Below are positions 15,691 to 22,137 of a DNA stretch of 27,662 nt, one piece after another. Numbering within the stretch: position 1 is the first letter of the stretch; every line of letters starts with the position of its first letter. Source of the stretch: a virus. Position numbers and translations under genes: made by a program. The stretch is taken from IMG/VR virus record IMGVR_UViG_3300048117_000392, positions 1 to 27,662 of that record; one strand, written 5' to 3'. The notes beneath the pieces were generated by a model that was given only the letters and a program-made list of their open reading frames with translations, was not told where the DNA came from and did not search any database.

Positions 15691-15888
15691 TTATTTGTTT
15701 TTGTTTTTCATTCCAAAGTAAGTTCCCAATATTCCTATTATACCTGTAATTGATATTTGTATCAAATGTATAATTGATTCATCTACTGGTCTGTTTTCTT
15801 TTAAAGAAATAATAAAATCTCCTATTATTAACATTCCAAGTAAAACGATTATACCTACCGATAAAAGAAATACTATCTTATCTTTCAT
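15691..15888 (-). CDS. Small two-helix membrane protein
   Basis: A 65-aa protein with a membrane helix at ~4-28 (KIVFLLSVGIIVLLGMLIIG), a polar loop (KENRPVDES), a second helix at ~39-59 (IIHLIQISITGIIGILGTYF) and a lysine-rich end. Two helices with a short loop and basic tail would also fit a holin, but its place between thymidylate synthase and small genes in a metabolic operon makes that less likely than for the 76-aa protein. Function unknown. Confidence 0.6.
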   Translation of the reverse strand: MKDKIVFLLSVGIIVLLGMLIIGDFIISLKENRPVDESIIHLIQISITGIIGILGTYFGMKNKNK

Positions 15889-15889
15889 T

Positions 15890-16798
15890 TTAATTACTTA
15901 ATGGTGCTTTTATTGTTGGGTGATATTTGTATCCTTCTATTTCATAATCCCATTCTCCTTTTAAAATATCTACGTTAGAAAATTTTATTGTTGGTAATGT
16001 AAAAGAACTTCGTAATCTTTGTTCTTCTGCTTGTTCAATATGATTTTTATATAAATGAGTATCACCTAAGTTCCCAATCAGTTCACCTGGTTCTAAATTT
16101 GTTTCTTCACATAATAAGAGTAGTAGAGTACCATACGATGCAATATTAAATGGTAACCCTAAGAATGTATCAACTGAACGTTGATTCCACATTAGAGATA
16201 ACTTACCATCGTTTACATAACATTGGAATCCATAATGACAAGGAGGAAGAACTACTAGAGGTAATTCACTTACGTTCCAAGCTGATACCATCAATCTTCT
16301 ACTATCAGGATTGTTCTTTATATTATCAATAAGTTCTTTGATTTGGTCTTTACCACCTTTGTTTATCTCACCTGCAACTGGTGACCATTCTCTCCATTGT
16401 TTACCATAGATTGGTCCAAGTTTACCCCAACTAGATGCAAATGATTCATCTTCTTTAATATGTTGTATAAATTCTTTTTGGGTAAACATATCATCATGAT
16501 ATTCTGATGGATGTGCTTTACAATATGCTTTATACGCATCTCCATCCCAAATATGACAATTGTTATCAACTAAGTATTTGATATTAGTATCTCCTTTTAA
16601 GAACCACTTCAATTCAGTCATCATAGTTTTAACTGCCATCTTCTTTGTGGTTAGTAAAGGAAACCCTTCACTCATATCATGTCTAATTTGTTTACCAAAT
16701 ACAGATATAGTACCTGTACCGGTTCTATCTCCCTTTTCTTTTCCTTCTAATAAGATATCTTGTAATATCCCTTGGTATCTTAAATCTAAACTATTCAT
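15890..16798 (-). CDS. thyA: Thymidylate synthase, ThyA type
   Basis: A 302-aa protein with complete ThyA motifs: DRTGTGT (24-30, phosphate-binding Arg), LKWFLKGDTNI, YGKQWR (131-136), DSRR (165-168), LPPCHYGFQ (184-192, catalytic C187), NQRSVD (205-210), GLPFNIASY (214-222) and GDTHLYKNH (245-253). It converts dUMP to dTMP using methylene-tetrahydrofolate, feeding dTTP for an AT-rich genome. All key residues are present, so a dCMP/dUMP hydroxymethylase or other variant is less likely; N218 in the PFN motif fits a dUMP enzyme. It sits 1 nt after the SET-domain gene in the long operon. Confidence 0.97.
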   Translation of the reverse strand: MNSLDLRYQGILQDILLEGKEKGDRTGTGTISVFGKQIRHDMSEGFPLLTTKKMAVKTMMTELKWFLKGDTNIKYLVDNNCHIWDGDAYKAYCKAHPSEYHDDMFTQKEFIQHIKEDESFASSWGKLGPIYGKQWREWSPVAGEINKGGKDQIKELIDNIKNNPDSRRLMVSAWNVSELPLVVLPPCHYGFQCYVNDGKLSLMWNQRSVDTFLGLPFNIASYGTLLLLLCEETNLEPGELIGNLGDTHLYKNHIEQAEEQRLRSSFTLPTIKFSNVDILKGEWDYEIEGYKYHPTIKAPLSN

Positions 16799-16799
16799 A

Positions 16800-17126
16800 T
16801 TATGCTGTCATTCCATCATAGGATTCAAACCTATAATATACTGTTAATTCTTCTCCTGCCTTTATTGGTCTTATAGAGTGTAATATTCTTTCTTCTGTAT
16901 TGGTACTGATATAACAATTAGGATTTTCACTATGATTGATAAATCCACCAAGAGGAGTTCGTACCCATTCTCTTCTTGTAGTTGAAACTGAGAATACATG
17001 AGTTTCACCAAATACTTCTCCAGCTGAGAAATCTCTCTCTGCAGTTAACCCCAAACCTTCAATTGCACTTCCCATTATTGTTAACCCTTCTGGCAATGGT
17101 CTGTATGTATCTTCAAATTGTTTCAT
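16800..17126 (-). CDS. SET-domain protein, probable small lysine methyltransferase
   Basis: A 108-aa protein that is nearly all SET domain. It shows the N-terminal EGLGLTAERDFSAGE stretch (23-37, the G-x-G SAM-binding strand), GFINHSENPNC (61-71, the NHS-x-x-PNC knot motif) and KAGEELTVYYRF (89-100), with Y97/Y98 at the usual catalytic Tyr position. These three blocks in this order are diagnostic. SET proteins move a methyl group from SAM to lysine. The domain is compact, with little room for pre- or post-SET regions. The target could be host or phage protein. metK lies downstream in the same operon. It shares 4 nt with the upstream gene. Confidence 0.78.
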   Translation of the reverse strand: MKQFEDTYRPLPEGLTIMGSAIEGLGLTAERDFSAGEVFGETHVFSVSTTRREWVRTPLGGFINHSENPNCYISTNTEERILHSIRPIKAGEELTVYYRFESYDGMTA

Positions 17127-17662
17127 TTTAATTTTTTTGCTTTAAAAGTATTATTATCTAAACTATCCCATTCTATTCTTTCATCGGAATTGAAATGATT
17201 GGTAGTTATAAATTCATCATCTCTAATACAAATATGTGGACTGCTGTATATATTAAAGTTACGTTTTTTTAATTCTAATAATCCAGTACACCTAGTATGT
17301 ACACACATATCCCAATCCATACCTCCAACTAAAATATTATCATCTTCAGTAAATACATTAAATATATTATCTGAATCTTTCATTCCATAATATTCTTCTC
17401 CTCTTTTATTAAGAACATATGAATTAATATTATTTTCTTTTATATAACTATCAATTAAATAATGAGGATATTCATCATAATTTTGTTCACCTGCATTTGA
17501 TATAACTATATTTTTGAATTCAAATGAATTTAAATTATTTAGTAATTTATATATTGTTTTATCAGATAATATAATATCACACAAACCATTTGTTTTATAG
17601 TTATGTCTTTTTATAACATCATCATTCCATAAATCTATTAATACTAAGTAATCAAATATCAT
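17123..17662 (-). CDS. Isochorismatase-fold (cysteine-hydrolase-like) protein
   Basis: A 179-aa protein. The layout fits the isochorismatase-like hydrolase fold: an opening strand VLIDLWND with D10, a strand ending in NKRGEEYYG with K86, and DNILVGGMDWDMCVHTRCTG with C120 followed by a helix and a strand (FNIYSSPHICIRD). D10, K86 and C120 could be the catalytic triad of nicotinamidase-type enzymes. The rest is highly divergent and Asn/Asp-rich, so substrate cannot be named. Options include nicotinamidase-like NAD-cycle activity or a fold kept without activity. It overlaps genes on both sides by 4 nt. Confidence 0.5.
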   Translation of the reverse strand: MIFDYLVLIDLWNDDVIKRHNYKTNGLCDIILSDKTIYKLLNNLNSFEFKNIVISNAGEQNYDEYPHYLIDSYIKENNINSYVLNKRGEEYYGMKDSDNIFNVFTEDDNILVGGMDWDMCVHTRCTGLLELKKRNFNIYSSPHICIRDDEFITTNHFNSDERIEWDSLDNNTFKAKKLK

Positions 17663-19041
17663 TTTATATTAGCTAATCTTTCTATTTCTTGTTTTATTTT
17701 TATATTCCAAGGCCCCCAAGTAATATTATCTACCATCCACTTTCTGTAATATGGTGGAATAGATGCAACAGGTTTACCTTTATACTTTCCAAAGGTCATA
17801 TAAACTTTTTCTATATCACCATCTTCGTTTTTCTTTTCTGCAAGATTGATACCACCCTCTAAGTGGATTCCTATTTCATGCATTGGAATACCTGTAATTT
17901 GTTTTTTACCTTCTCCGAACAATTCCCATTCTTCACCACCAGTATCTTTATAATATAGTTCCTCTACTTTACCAAATCTTTCTACTGAACCTACAAAATC
18001 TACAACTAAACAATCTTCTTTATCATCGTGAATACGAGTTCCTCTACCAACAAACTGATACCACCAAGATATAGATGCGGTTGGTCTACCTGTAATCAAA
18101 CAATCCAATTCAGGATAATCAAACCCAACTGTAAGTACGTTTACTTGTACAATAACTCGTATCTGTTGATTCCTAAATTCTTCTATGATTCTTTTTCTAT
18201 CTTCTTTAGGTGTACCACCATGTACAACTGCTGCTTGTGGTATTCTTTTTGCAAGATTAGTAGCTTGTTCTATCGTTGGTACTGCAACTAATATAGATTT
18301 TCTATCTTGTACTTCTGCAATCTTCTTTACAATCTTATCACCAATGTTTTGATTCTCATAAGAACGAGCAATAGAATCTTGTGTATATTCAGCACCACTC
18401 GAATTATAAACTAAGGCACCTGTATCGAAATCATATGATTGATATTCTAACTTACTCCAATAGTTTAACTTAACAATATCTTGAATCTGTGAAACATGAA
18501 GTATGTACTTAAAAAATACACCATGTTTAGAACGATTCGTTAACATTACTAATTTAGAATACGGACCAGTATCTCCCATATTCGTTTGCAATTTCAAGGG
18601 GGTTGCAGTAAGACCAAGGACATGAGTTGCTTTCATACCATCTACAAATCTCCTTAACTGTCCTGATTTGTTTCTTGGATACCTATCACACTCATCTATG
18701 ATGATTTTACTGACCCCCATTTGTTTGAACTCGTGTGCAATATTGATTATCGAACCAATCGTTGCGTATGTTACACGACCCATTTCTTTACTACCAGCTG
18801 ATGCTGAATAGATTGATGCAGTTCCACCAAGTGTTACGAACTTATTATAGTTTTGTTCTAATAACTCTTTTGATGGTTGTAGAACCAAAATCTTTTCACC
18901 AAGTTCTTTGGCGATTGCAGCAATAACAATCGATTTACCGAAAGCAGTTGGTGCTACGATAATCGATGGTTTCATTTTTGGAGTTCGTAAAAACTCAACT
19001 CCAATTGCTACTGGTTCTATTTGATTTTCTCTTAATTTCAA
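17659..19041 (-). CDS. SF2 DNA helicase, RadD/UvsW-like
   Basis: A 460-aa protein with the SF2 motifs: Q-like RENQIEPV (4-11), Walker A APTAFGKS (30-37), DECD box (116-119), TATP (145-148), VHGGTPKEDR (motif IV/V region), VGFDYPELD and motif VI QFVGRGTR (329-336). The C-terminus (FGKYKGKPVASIPPYYRKW, 417-435) resembles the small domain found at the end of some exonuclease and RadD-like proteins. In T4, UvsW unwinds branched and R-loop structures; RadD helps crosslink repair in bacteria. DNA repair or recombination is likely, in line with the UV endonuclease in the same operon. The exact family is less certain. Confidence 0.9.
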   Translation of the reverse strand: MKLRENQIEPVAIGVEFLRTPKMKPSIIVAPTAFGKSIVIAAIAKELGEKILVLQPSKELLEQNYNKFVTLGGTASIYSASAGSKEMGRVTYATIGSIINIAHEFKQMGVSKIIIDECDRYPRNKSGQLRRFVDGMKATHVLGLTATPLKLQTNMGDTGPYSKLVMLTNRSKHGVFFKYILHVSQIQDIVKLNYWSKLEYQSYDFDTGALVYNSSGAEYTQDSIARSYENQNIGDKIVKKIAEVQDRKSILVAVPTIEQATNLAKRIPQAAVVHGGTPKEDRKRIIEEFRNQQIRVIVQVNVLTVGFDYPELDCLITGRPTASISWWYQFVGRGTRIHDDKEDCLVVDFVGSVERFGKVEELYYKDTGGEEWELFGEGKKQITGIPMHEIGIHLEGGINLAEKKNEDGDIEKVYMTFGKYKGKPVASIPPYYRKWMVDNITWGPWNIKIKQEIERLANIK

Positions 19042-19622
19042 AGTCCTAAATCTTTTCTAATATCCTCTTTTACTACTCTTAAGTATTTTGCTCTTTTCTT
19101 TTTATCAACAAATGGTACAGACCAGAATTGTTTTGTTTTAAACCACCTTGATGGTTTCCATCCAAATACAAATGTATATACTCCCATTACTAATCTTAAC
19201 TTAACTGAATTAAGATATAAAGTAACAACAGGTAACATCGGTGCTCCATGTGTAATATATGTTCTAACTTTCTTATCACTAAGAAATGGTTTTGGATAAG
19301 CATAGTATCCAAACAAAGGAACAAATTTATATGCAAATCCTGGAGTGAATACCTCATCGAAGAATGTTTCCATCTTTGGAGTCATTCTAAACCACCACAC
19401 AGGTGATACAAAGTAAATGTGAGTTGACCATGTAACCAATCTCTTATATTCCTTAATTAACTCTGTTCTATCACGATGTAGTTTATCATCATACACATCA
19501 ATAACTTCAAACACTTCTTTGTGTCTTTTCATTTGTCTTACAATAGTTTTAAATATACCATTGTAACAAAATGATTTTTGGTCAGGATGTCCGATTACTA
19601 CTAAATGTTTTTTTGTGCTCAA
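19038..19622 (-). CDS. Flavodoxin-fold NAD(P)H:quinone-reductase-like protein
   Basis: A 194-aa protein of the Flavodoxin_2 / DT-diaphorase type (MdaB, KefF, NQO1). The N-terminus LVVIGHPDQKSFCYNGI (7-23) is the FMN/FAD phosphate-binding loop. The hallmark PVWWFRMTPKMETFFDE (74-90), followed by VFTPGFAYKF, is the isoalloxazine-binding region. It would reduce quinones or similar electrophiles by two electrons with NAD(P)H. Residues ~120-180 have more hydrophobic and basic character than most relatives (YLNSVKLRLVMGVYTFVFG). It overlaps the helicase start by 4 nt. An auxiliary role in redox stress during infection is inference. Confidence 0.85.
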   Translation of the reverse strand: MSTKKHLVVIGHPDQKSFCYNGIFKTIVRQMKRHKEVFEVIDVYDDKLHRDRTELIKEYKRLVTWSTHIYFVSPVWWFRMTPKMETFFDEVFTPGFAYKFVPLFGYYAYPKPFLSDKKVRTYITHGAPMLPVVTLYLNSVKLRLVMGVYTFVFGWKPSRWFKTKQFWSVPFVDKKKRAKYLRVVKEDIRKDLGL

Positions 19623-19623
19623 T

Positions 19624-19842
19624 TTACTTTAATTTATATTTCTTTTTATATCGTTCTACAAAAGAAATTCCTACTCCTATATCAAGTATTTCATTTTCTT
19701 TTGGTATAAGTGGTTTTCTTTTTGTGGTAGTAATTATATCATCAACTCGTGTGTTCTCAAATACTTCCATTATAACTCTTGAGTTTTTACGAGGGCCTTT
19801 ATGAACCACTACTATTTCTAATATTCTATTTGTATTAGCCAT
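19624..19842 (-). CDS. Small beta-rich basic protein, unrecognised
   Basis: A 72-aa protein with short strands (ILEIVVVHKGPRKNSRVIME, VDDIITTTKR) and a basic end (VERYKKKYKLK). It starts inside an 8-nt overlap with the upstream gene (ATGGCTAA). Net positive charge may suggest nucleic-acid contact, but no family is recognised. Confidence 0.6.
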   Translation of the reverse strand: MANTNRILEIVVVHKGPRKNSRVIMEVFENTRVDDIITTTKRKPLIPKENEILDIGVGISFVERYKKKYKLK

Positions 19843-19990
19843 TAGTTATTAGACCATATATAATCATACAAATTAAAATACCACCCAAACCTAAACATCC
19901 AATTGTCAATACTTTCAAATTGTCTGAATATTGTTTATCACTTCTACCCTGCCTACTTCTATACTGTCTTACTTTTTTTGATTTTTTCAT
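19835..19990 (-). CDS. 51-aa single-pass membrane protein
   Basis: Begins MKKSKKVRQYRSRQGRSDKQ, a highly basic head, followed by one hydrophobic helix at ~27-48 (KVLTIGCLGLGGILICMIIY) ending in GLITNG. The stop overlaps the next ATG by 8 nt (19835-19842) and the start lies 1 nt after the MazG-like stop. The head-plus-helix design and the packing support a real gene. Function unknown. Confidence 0.55.
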   Translation of the reverse strand: MKKSKKVRQYRSRQGRSDKQYSDNLKVLTIGCLGLGGILICMIIYGLITNG

Positions 19991-19991
19991 G

Positions 19992-20297
19992 TTATTCATC
20001 TTTTACAAATACACCACCAACTGTTTTACCTTTTCTATCAGCAATCTCATCGTATGCTAATTGTAAACATTCTGTTGGTGAATATCCTAACTGTTGTGCA
20101 AGGATAATAAGAGTTACGAAAGAATCTCCAATTCCATCTTTGATTTCATCTTCCTTACCTTTCAGTAATGCTCCAGCAGTTTCACCTACTTCTTCCATTA
20201 CCTTTAACATTTGTTTTGGTGCATTTTCAGGTTTATCAATACCCTTTTCTATTGCCCAATTTCTTACTTTGATTTCTAATTCTGTAAATGTTATCAT
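19992..20297 (-). CDS. MazG-like nucleotide pyrophosphohydrolase
   Basis: A 101-aa all-helical protein. VMEEVGETAGALLKGKEDE carries the E-E-x-x-E metal motif (E35, E36, E39), and EIKDGIGDSFVTLIIL carries the paired Asp (D54, D58) that completes the Mg site. This fits the single-domain MazG/all-alpha NTP pyrophosphatase family, which cleaves (d)NTPs to (d)NMP and pyrophosphate. Many marine phages carry one; proposed roles are dNTP clean-up or alarmone control. It ends 1 nt before the 51-aa membrane protein start. Confidence 0.85.
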   Translation of the reverse strand: MITFTELEIKVRNWAIEKGIDKPENAPKQMLKVMEEVGETAGALLKGKEDEIKDGIGDSFVTLIILAQQLGYSPTECLQLAYDEIADRKGKTVGGVFVKDE

Positions 20298-20306
20298 ATT
20301 ATTTAA

Positions 20307-20471
20307 TTAAATTTTATTATCGTGATGTCTTTCTTTAATCTTTTTATATTTCTTTTTAAGATTTTTAGCATCAGCTTGTTTTCTTTTTTCTACTGTATCA
20401 ACAACTTCTTTAACTTTTTTTCTTTTCTCTCTTGCTGATTCTGATTTTTGTAATCGTTTTGCTCTATCCAT
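20307..20471 (-). CDS. 54-aa highly basic helical protein
   Basis: Begins MDRAKRLQKSESAREKRKKV and is Lys/Arg-rich throughout, ending KERHHDNKI. A single long amphipathic helix is likely, with possible nucleic-acid binding. It fits the space between the 103-aa membrane protein and the MazG-like gene with no other open frame. The composition could arise by chance in AT-rich DNA, so the call rests on its fit in the operon. Confidence 0.5.
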   Translation of the reverse strand: MDRAKRLQKSESAREKRKKVKEVVDTVEKRKQADAKNLKKKYKKIKERHHDNKI

Positions 20472-20481
20472 AATTTAGTTT

Positions 20482-20793
20482 TTAACATAATTCACATTCT
20501 GGCATAAACCAAACGATTAGTATGATTACAATAATAGCGATTATTGTTACTAATACCTGAACTGGTTTATTTTGTTTTTCTTTCCAAGCTTTCATTCTCA
20601 ATCCCCACTTTGTACCAACTCTACCTGCCCAATCAAATCCTCTACCAACCAAATCGAATGGTGGTACTTTTAAAATGGTTAAAAAGAAAATAAGGAATCC
20701 TTCGAATCCATATCCTTCTTGAAACATCATCCATATAGATGCTACTAAGAAGTACCATCCAATATATTTCTGTAAGTGTTGTTTAATTTTCAT
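20482..20793 (-). CDS. Small membrane protein
   Basis: A 103-aa protein. A hydrophobic aromatic stretch lies at ~11-42 (WYFLVASIWMMF, then FEGFLIFFLTILKV), an amphipathic loop with FDWAGRVGTKWGLRMKAW follows, and a clear membrane helix at ~78-97 (VQVLVTIIAIIVIILIVWFM) ends in PECELC. The two cysteines at the extreme C-terminus would sit just past the membrane. The gene overlaps the UV endonuclease stop by 11 nt. No family recognised. Confidence 0.65.
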   Translation of the reverse strand: MKIKQHLQKYIGWYFLVASIWMMFQEGYGFEGFLIFFLTILKVPPFDLVGRGFDWAGRVGTKWGLRMKAWKEKQNKPVQVLVTIIAIIVIILIVWFMPECELC

Positions 20794-21733
20794 AACTTGA
20801 TGTATTTAATAATCCACTATACTCACATTTATTTGAATTGATATATGGAAGTATAGATAATTCTTTTGCCTTAGCCTCAACCATAACATCTATATCGTTA
20901 CCATATAAGTTTGGTAATTCATTGATGTAATCTGAATGAGCTTGTACTTTAATCTTTTCATCACCTTCGTGTAATCTTTTTGATTCTGAATAATGAACCA
21001 TTGGTTTGATACCCTTAGGCCAAGTTGATATTGCCAACTCTAAAGCTTCTTGTTCTGATAAATCACCAGTACAGAATTTGTGGTGATGATAATCAAATAC
21101 AATAGGAATACCAATACGTTCATGTATGTACATCAAATCTTTTACTGAGTACATAGATGCTTTATCATCATTCTCTACTGTTAATCTTGTTTGTACTGAT
21201 TCTGGTAATCTCTCAAAGTTCTTACAGAATCTATCCATAGCGGAAATCTTATCACCATACACACCATTACAATGTATATTAAGTTTGTTATATGGTGTAC
21301 GAGATAATCCCATCATATCAAATACTTTACCATGTAATGATAAATCAGTAATAGTATTTTCTACAACGTGCTCACGAGGAGATACTAGTACATTGAATGG
21401 GCCAGGATGTGATGTAATACGAATACCATTGTCGGTAGCATATTTACCACAAGCTTGTAGTATTGTTTCAATACGTTTATAGTATGGAGAATTTTCAATA
21501 CCATATTCAGAAGCCCAAGGAAATATATCCGAGGATAATCTGAAACATTTTATATTGTGTTTATTGTTCCATTCTAGTATAGTGAATAAATCTCTAGCAT
21601 TTTGTAAAGATAATTCACCAGCATAATCAATACCTTTCTCTAAGAAGGTACGTTTAATCATTGAACGATTAGTAGTAACTTTTGGTTTGTTTTTACCAAG
21701 AGTCATGTTGATACAGGCATAACCTAAATTCAT
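20783..21733 (-). CDS. uvsE: UV-damage endonuclease, UvdE/UvsE family
   Basis: A 316-aa TIM-barrel enzyme. It starts LGYACINMTLG, a family signature, followed by FRLSSDIFPWASEYG, ITSHPGPFNVL (H109), LNIHCNGVYGDK (H154), LTVENDD (E187), VFDYHHHKFC (213-221) and MVHYSESKR. These supply the histidine and acidic ligands of the metal cluster. The enzyme nicks DNA 5' of UV photoproducts and some other lesions, starting repair without a glycosylase. T4 uses DenV instead, so this is a non-orthologous solution to UV damage that suits sunlit water. It is the first gene of the long operon, 29 nt after a host-type promoter box. Confidence 0.93.
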   Translation of the reverse strand: MNLGYACINMTLGKNKPKVTTNRSMIKRTFLEKGIDYAGELSLQNARDLFTILEWNNKHNIKCFRLSSDIFPWASEYGIENSPYYKRIETILQACGKYATDNGIRITSHPGPFNVLVSPREHVVENTITDLSLHGKVFDMMGLSRTPYNKLNIHCNGVYGDKISAMDRFCKNFERLPESVQTRLTVENDDKASMYSVKDLMYIHERIGIPIVFDYHHHKFCTGDLSEQEALELAISTWPKGIKPMVHYSESKRLHEGDEKIKVQAHSDYINELPNLYGNDIDVMVEAKAKELSILPYINSNKCEYSGLLNTSSYEN

Positions 21734-21753
21734 AATATATAGTTTTACGTTTT

Positions 21754-21795
21754 ATTTACAAAGTAAATATACGAAAAATATTTGAATTATACAAG
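21754..21795 (-). promoter_or_regulatory. Bacteroidetes-type promoter with dyad, before the UV endonuclease operon
   Basis: Minus strand: CTTG (21792-21795), 20-bp spacer ending TTTTTCG, TATATTTAC (21763-21771). The inverted repeat ATTTAC-N3-GTAAAT (21754-21768) overlaps the -7 box. The next gene upstream ends at 21798, so the promoter fills the gap exactly. It should drive all genes down to metK. Confidence 0.75.
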
Positions 21796-21797
21796 CT

Positions 21798-22136
21798 TTA
21801 TAGTGAAAAACTTTCACCACATCCACAAGTTCTTTGTGCATTTGGATTAGACCATTCAAATCCTTTACCATTTAATCCACTTGAATAATCTAATTGTGAA
21901 CCATACAGATATAAAGAAGATTGTTTATCTACTACAAGTTTTATAGTATCCAAATCAAATGATTTATCTCCATCTAATGTATCTGATTTTTCTCCAAACT
22001 CCATAAAGTATTGAAGTCCGCTACAACCACCACTTAATACACCAACTCTAAGATGGTGAGTGTCGGGTGATTTATTTTCTTCTTTTAAACTTTGTACTAG
22101 TTGGTTCTTTGCTCTATCTGTGATTGTAACACTCAT
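21798..22136 (-). CDS. A-type iron-sulfur carrier (IscA/SufA/ErpA/HesB family)
   Basis: A 112-aa protein starting MSVTITDRAKNQLVQSL. The three ligand cysteines are in place: C38 in LSGGCSGLQY and C104/C106 in RTCGCGESF, with the family core LDYSSGLNGKGFEWSNPNA between. It carries [2Fe-2S] or [4Fe-4S] clusters to apoproteins. The start at 22136 is one base after the upstream stop; an in-frame ATG at 22157 would overlap that gene and add residues not typical of the family. It is last in the three-gene set with the EF-hand membrane protein and ends just before the next promoter. Confidence 0.92.
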   Translation of the reverse strand: MSVTITDRAKNQLVQSLKEENKSPDTHHLRVGVLSGGCSGLQYFMEFGEKSDTLDGDKSFDLDTIKLVVDKQSSLYLYGSQLDYSSGLNGKGFEWSNPNAQRTCGCGESFSL

Positions 22137-22137
22137 G

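Noticed and set aside
15691-15888. The 65-aa two-helix protein as the holin
   Set aside because: It sits inside a metabolic operon far from the cell-wall hydrolase; the 76-aa protein has a stronger leader, its own transcript and a better location, though neither is proven.
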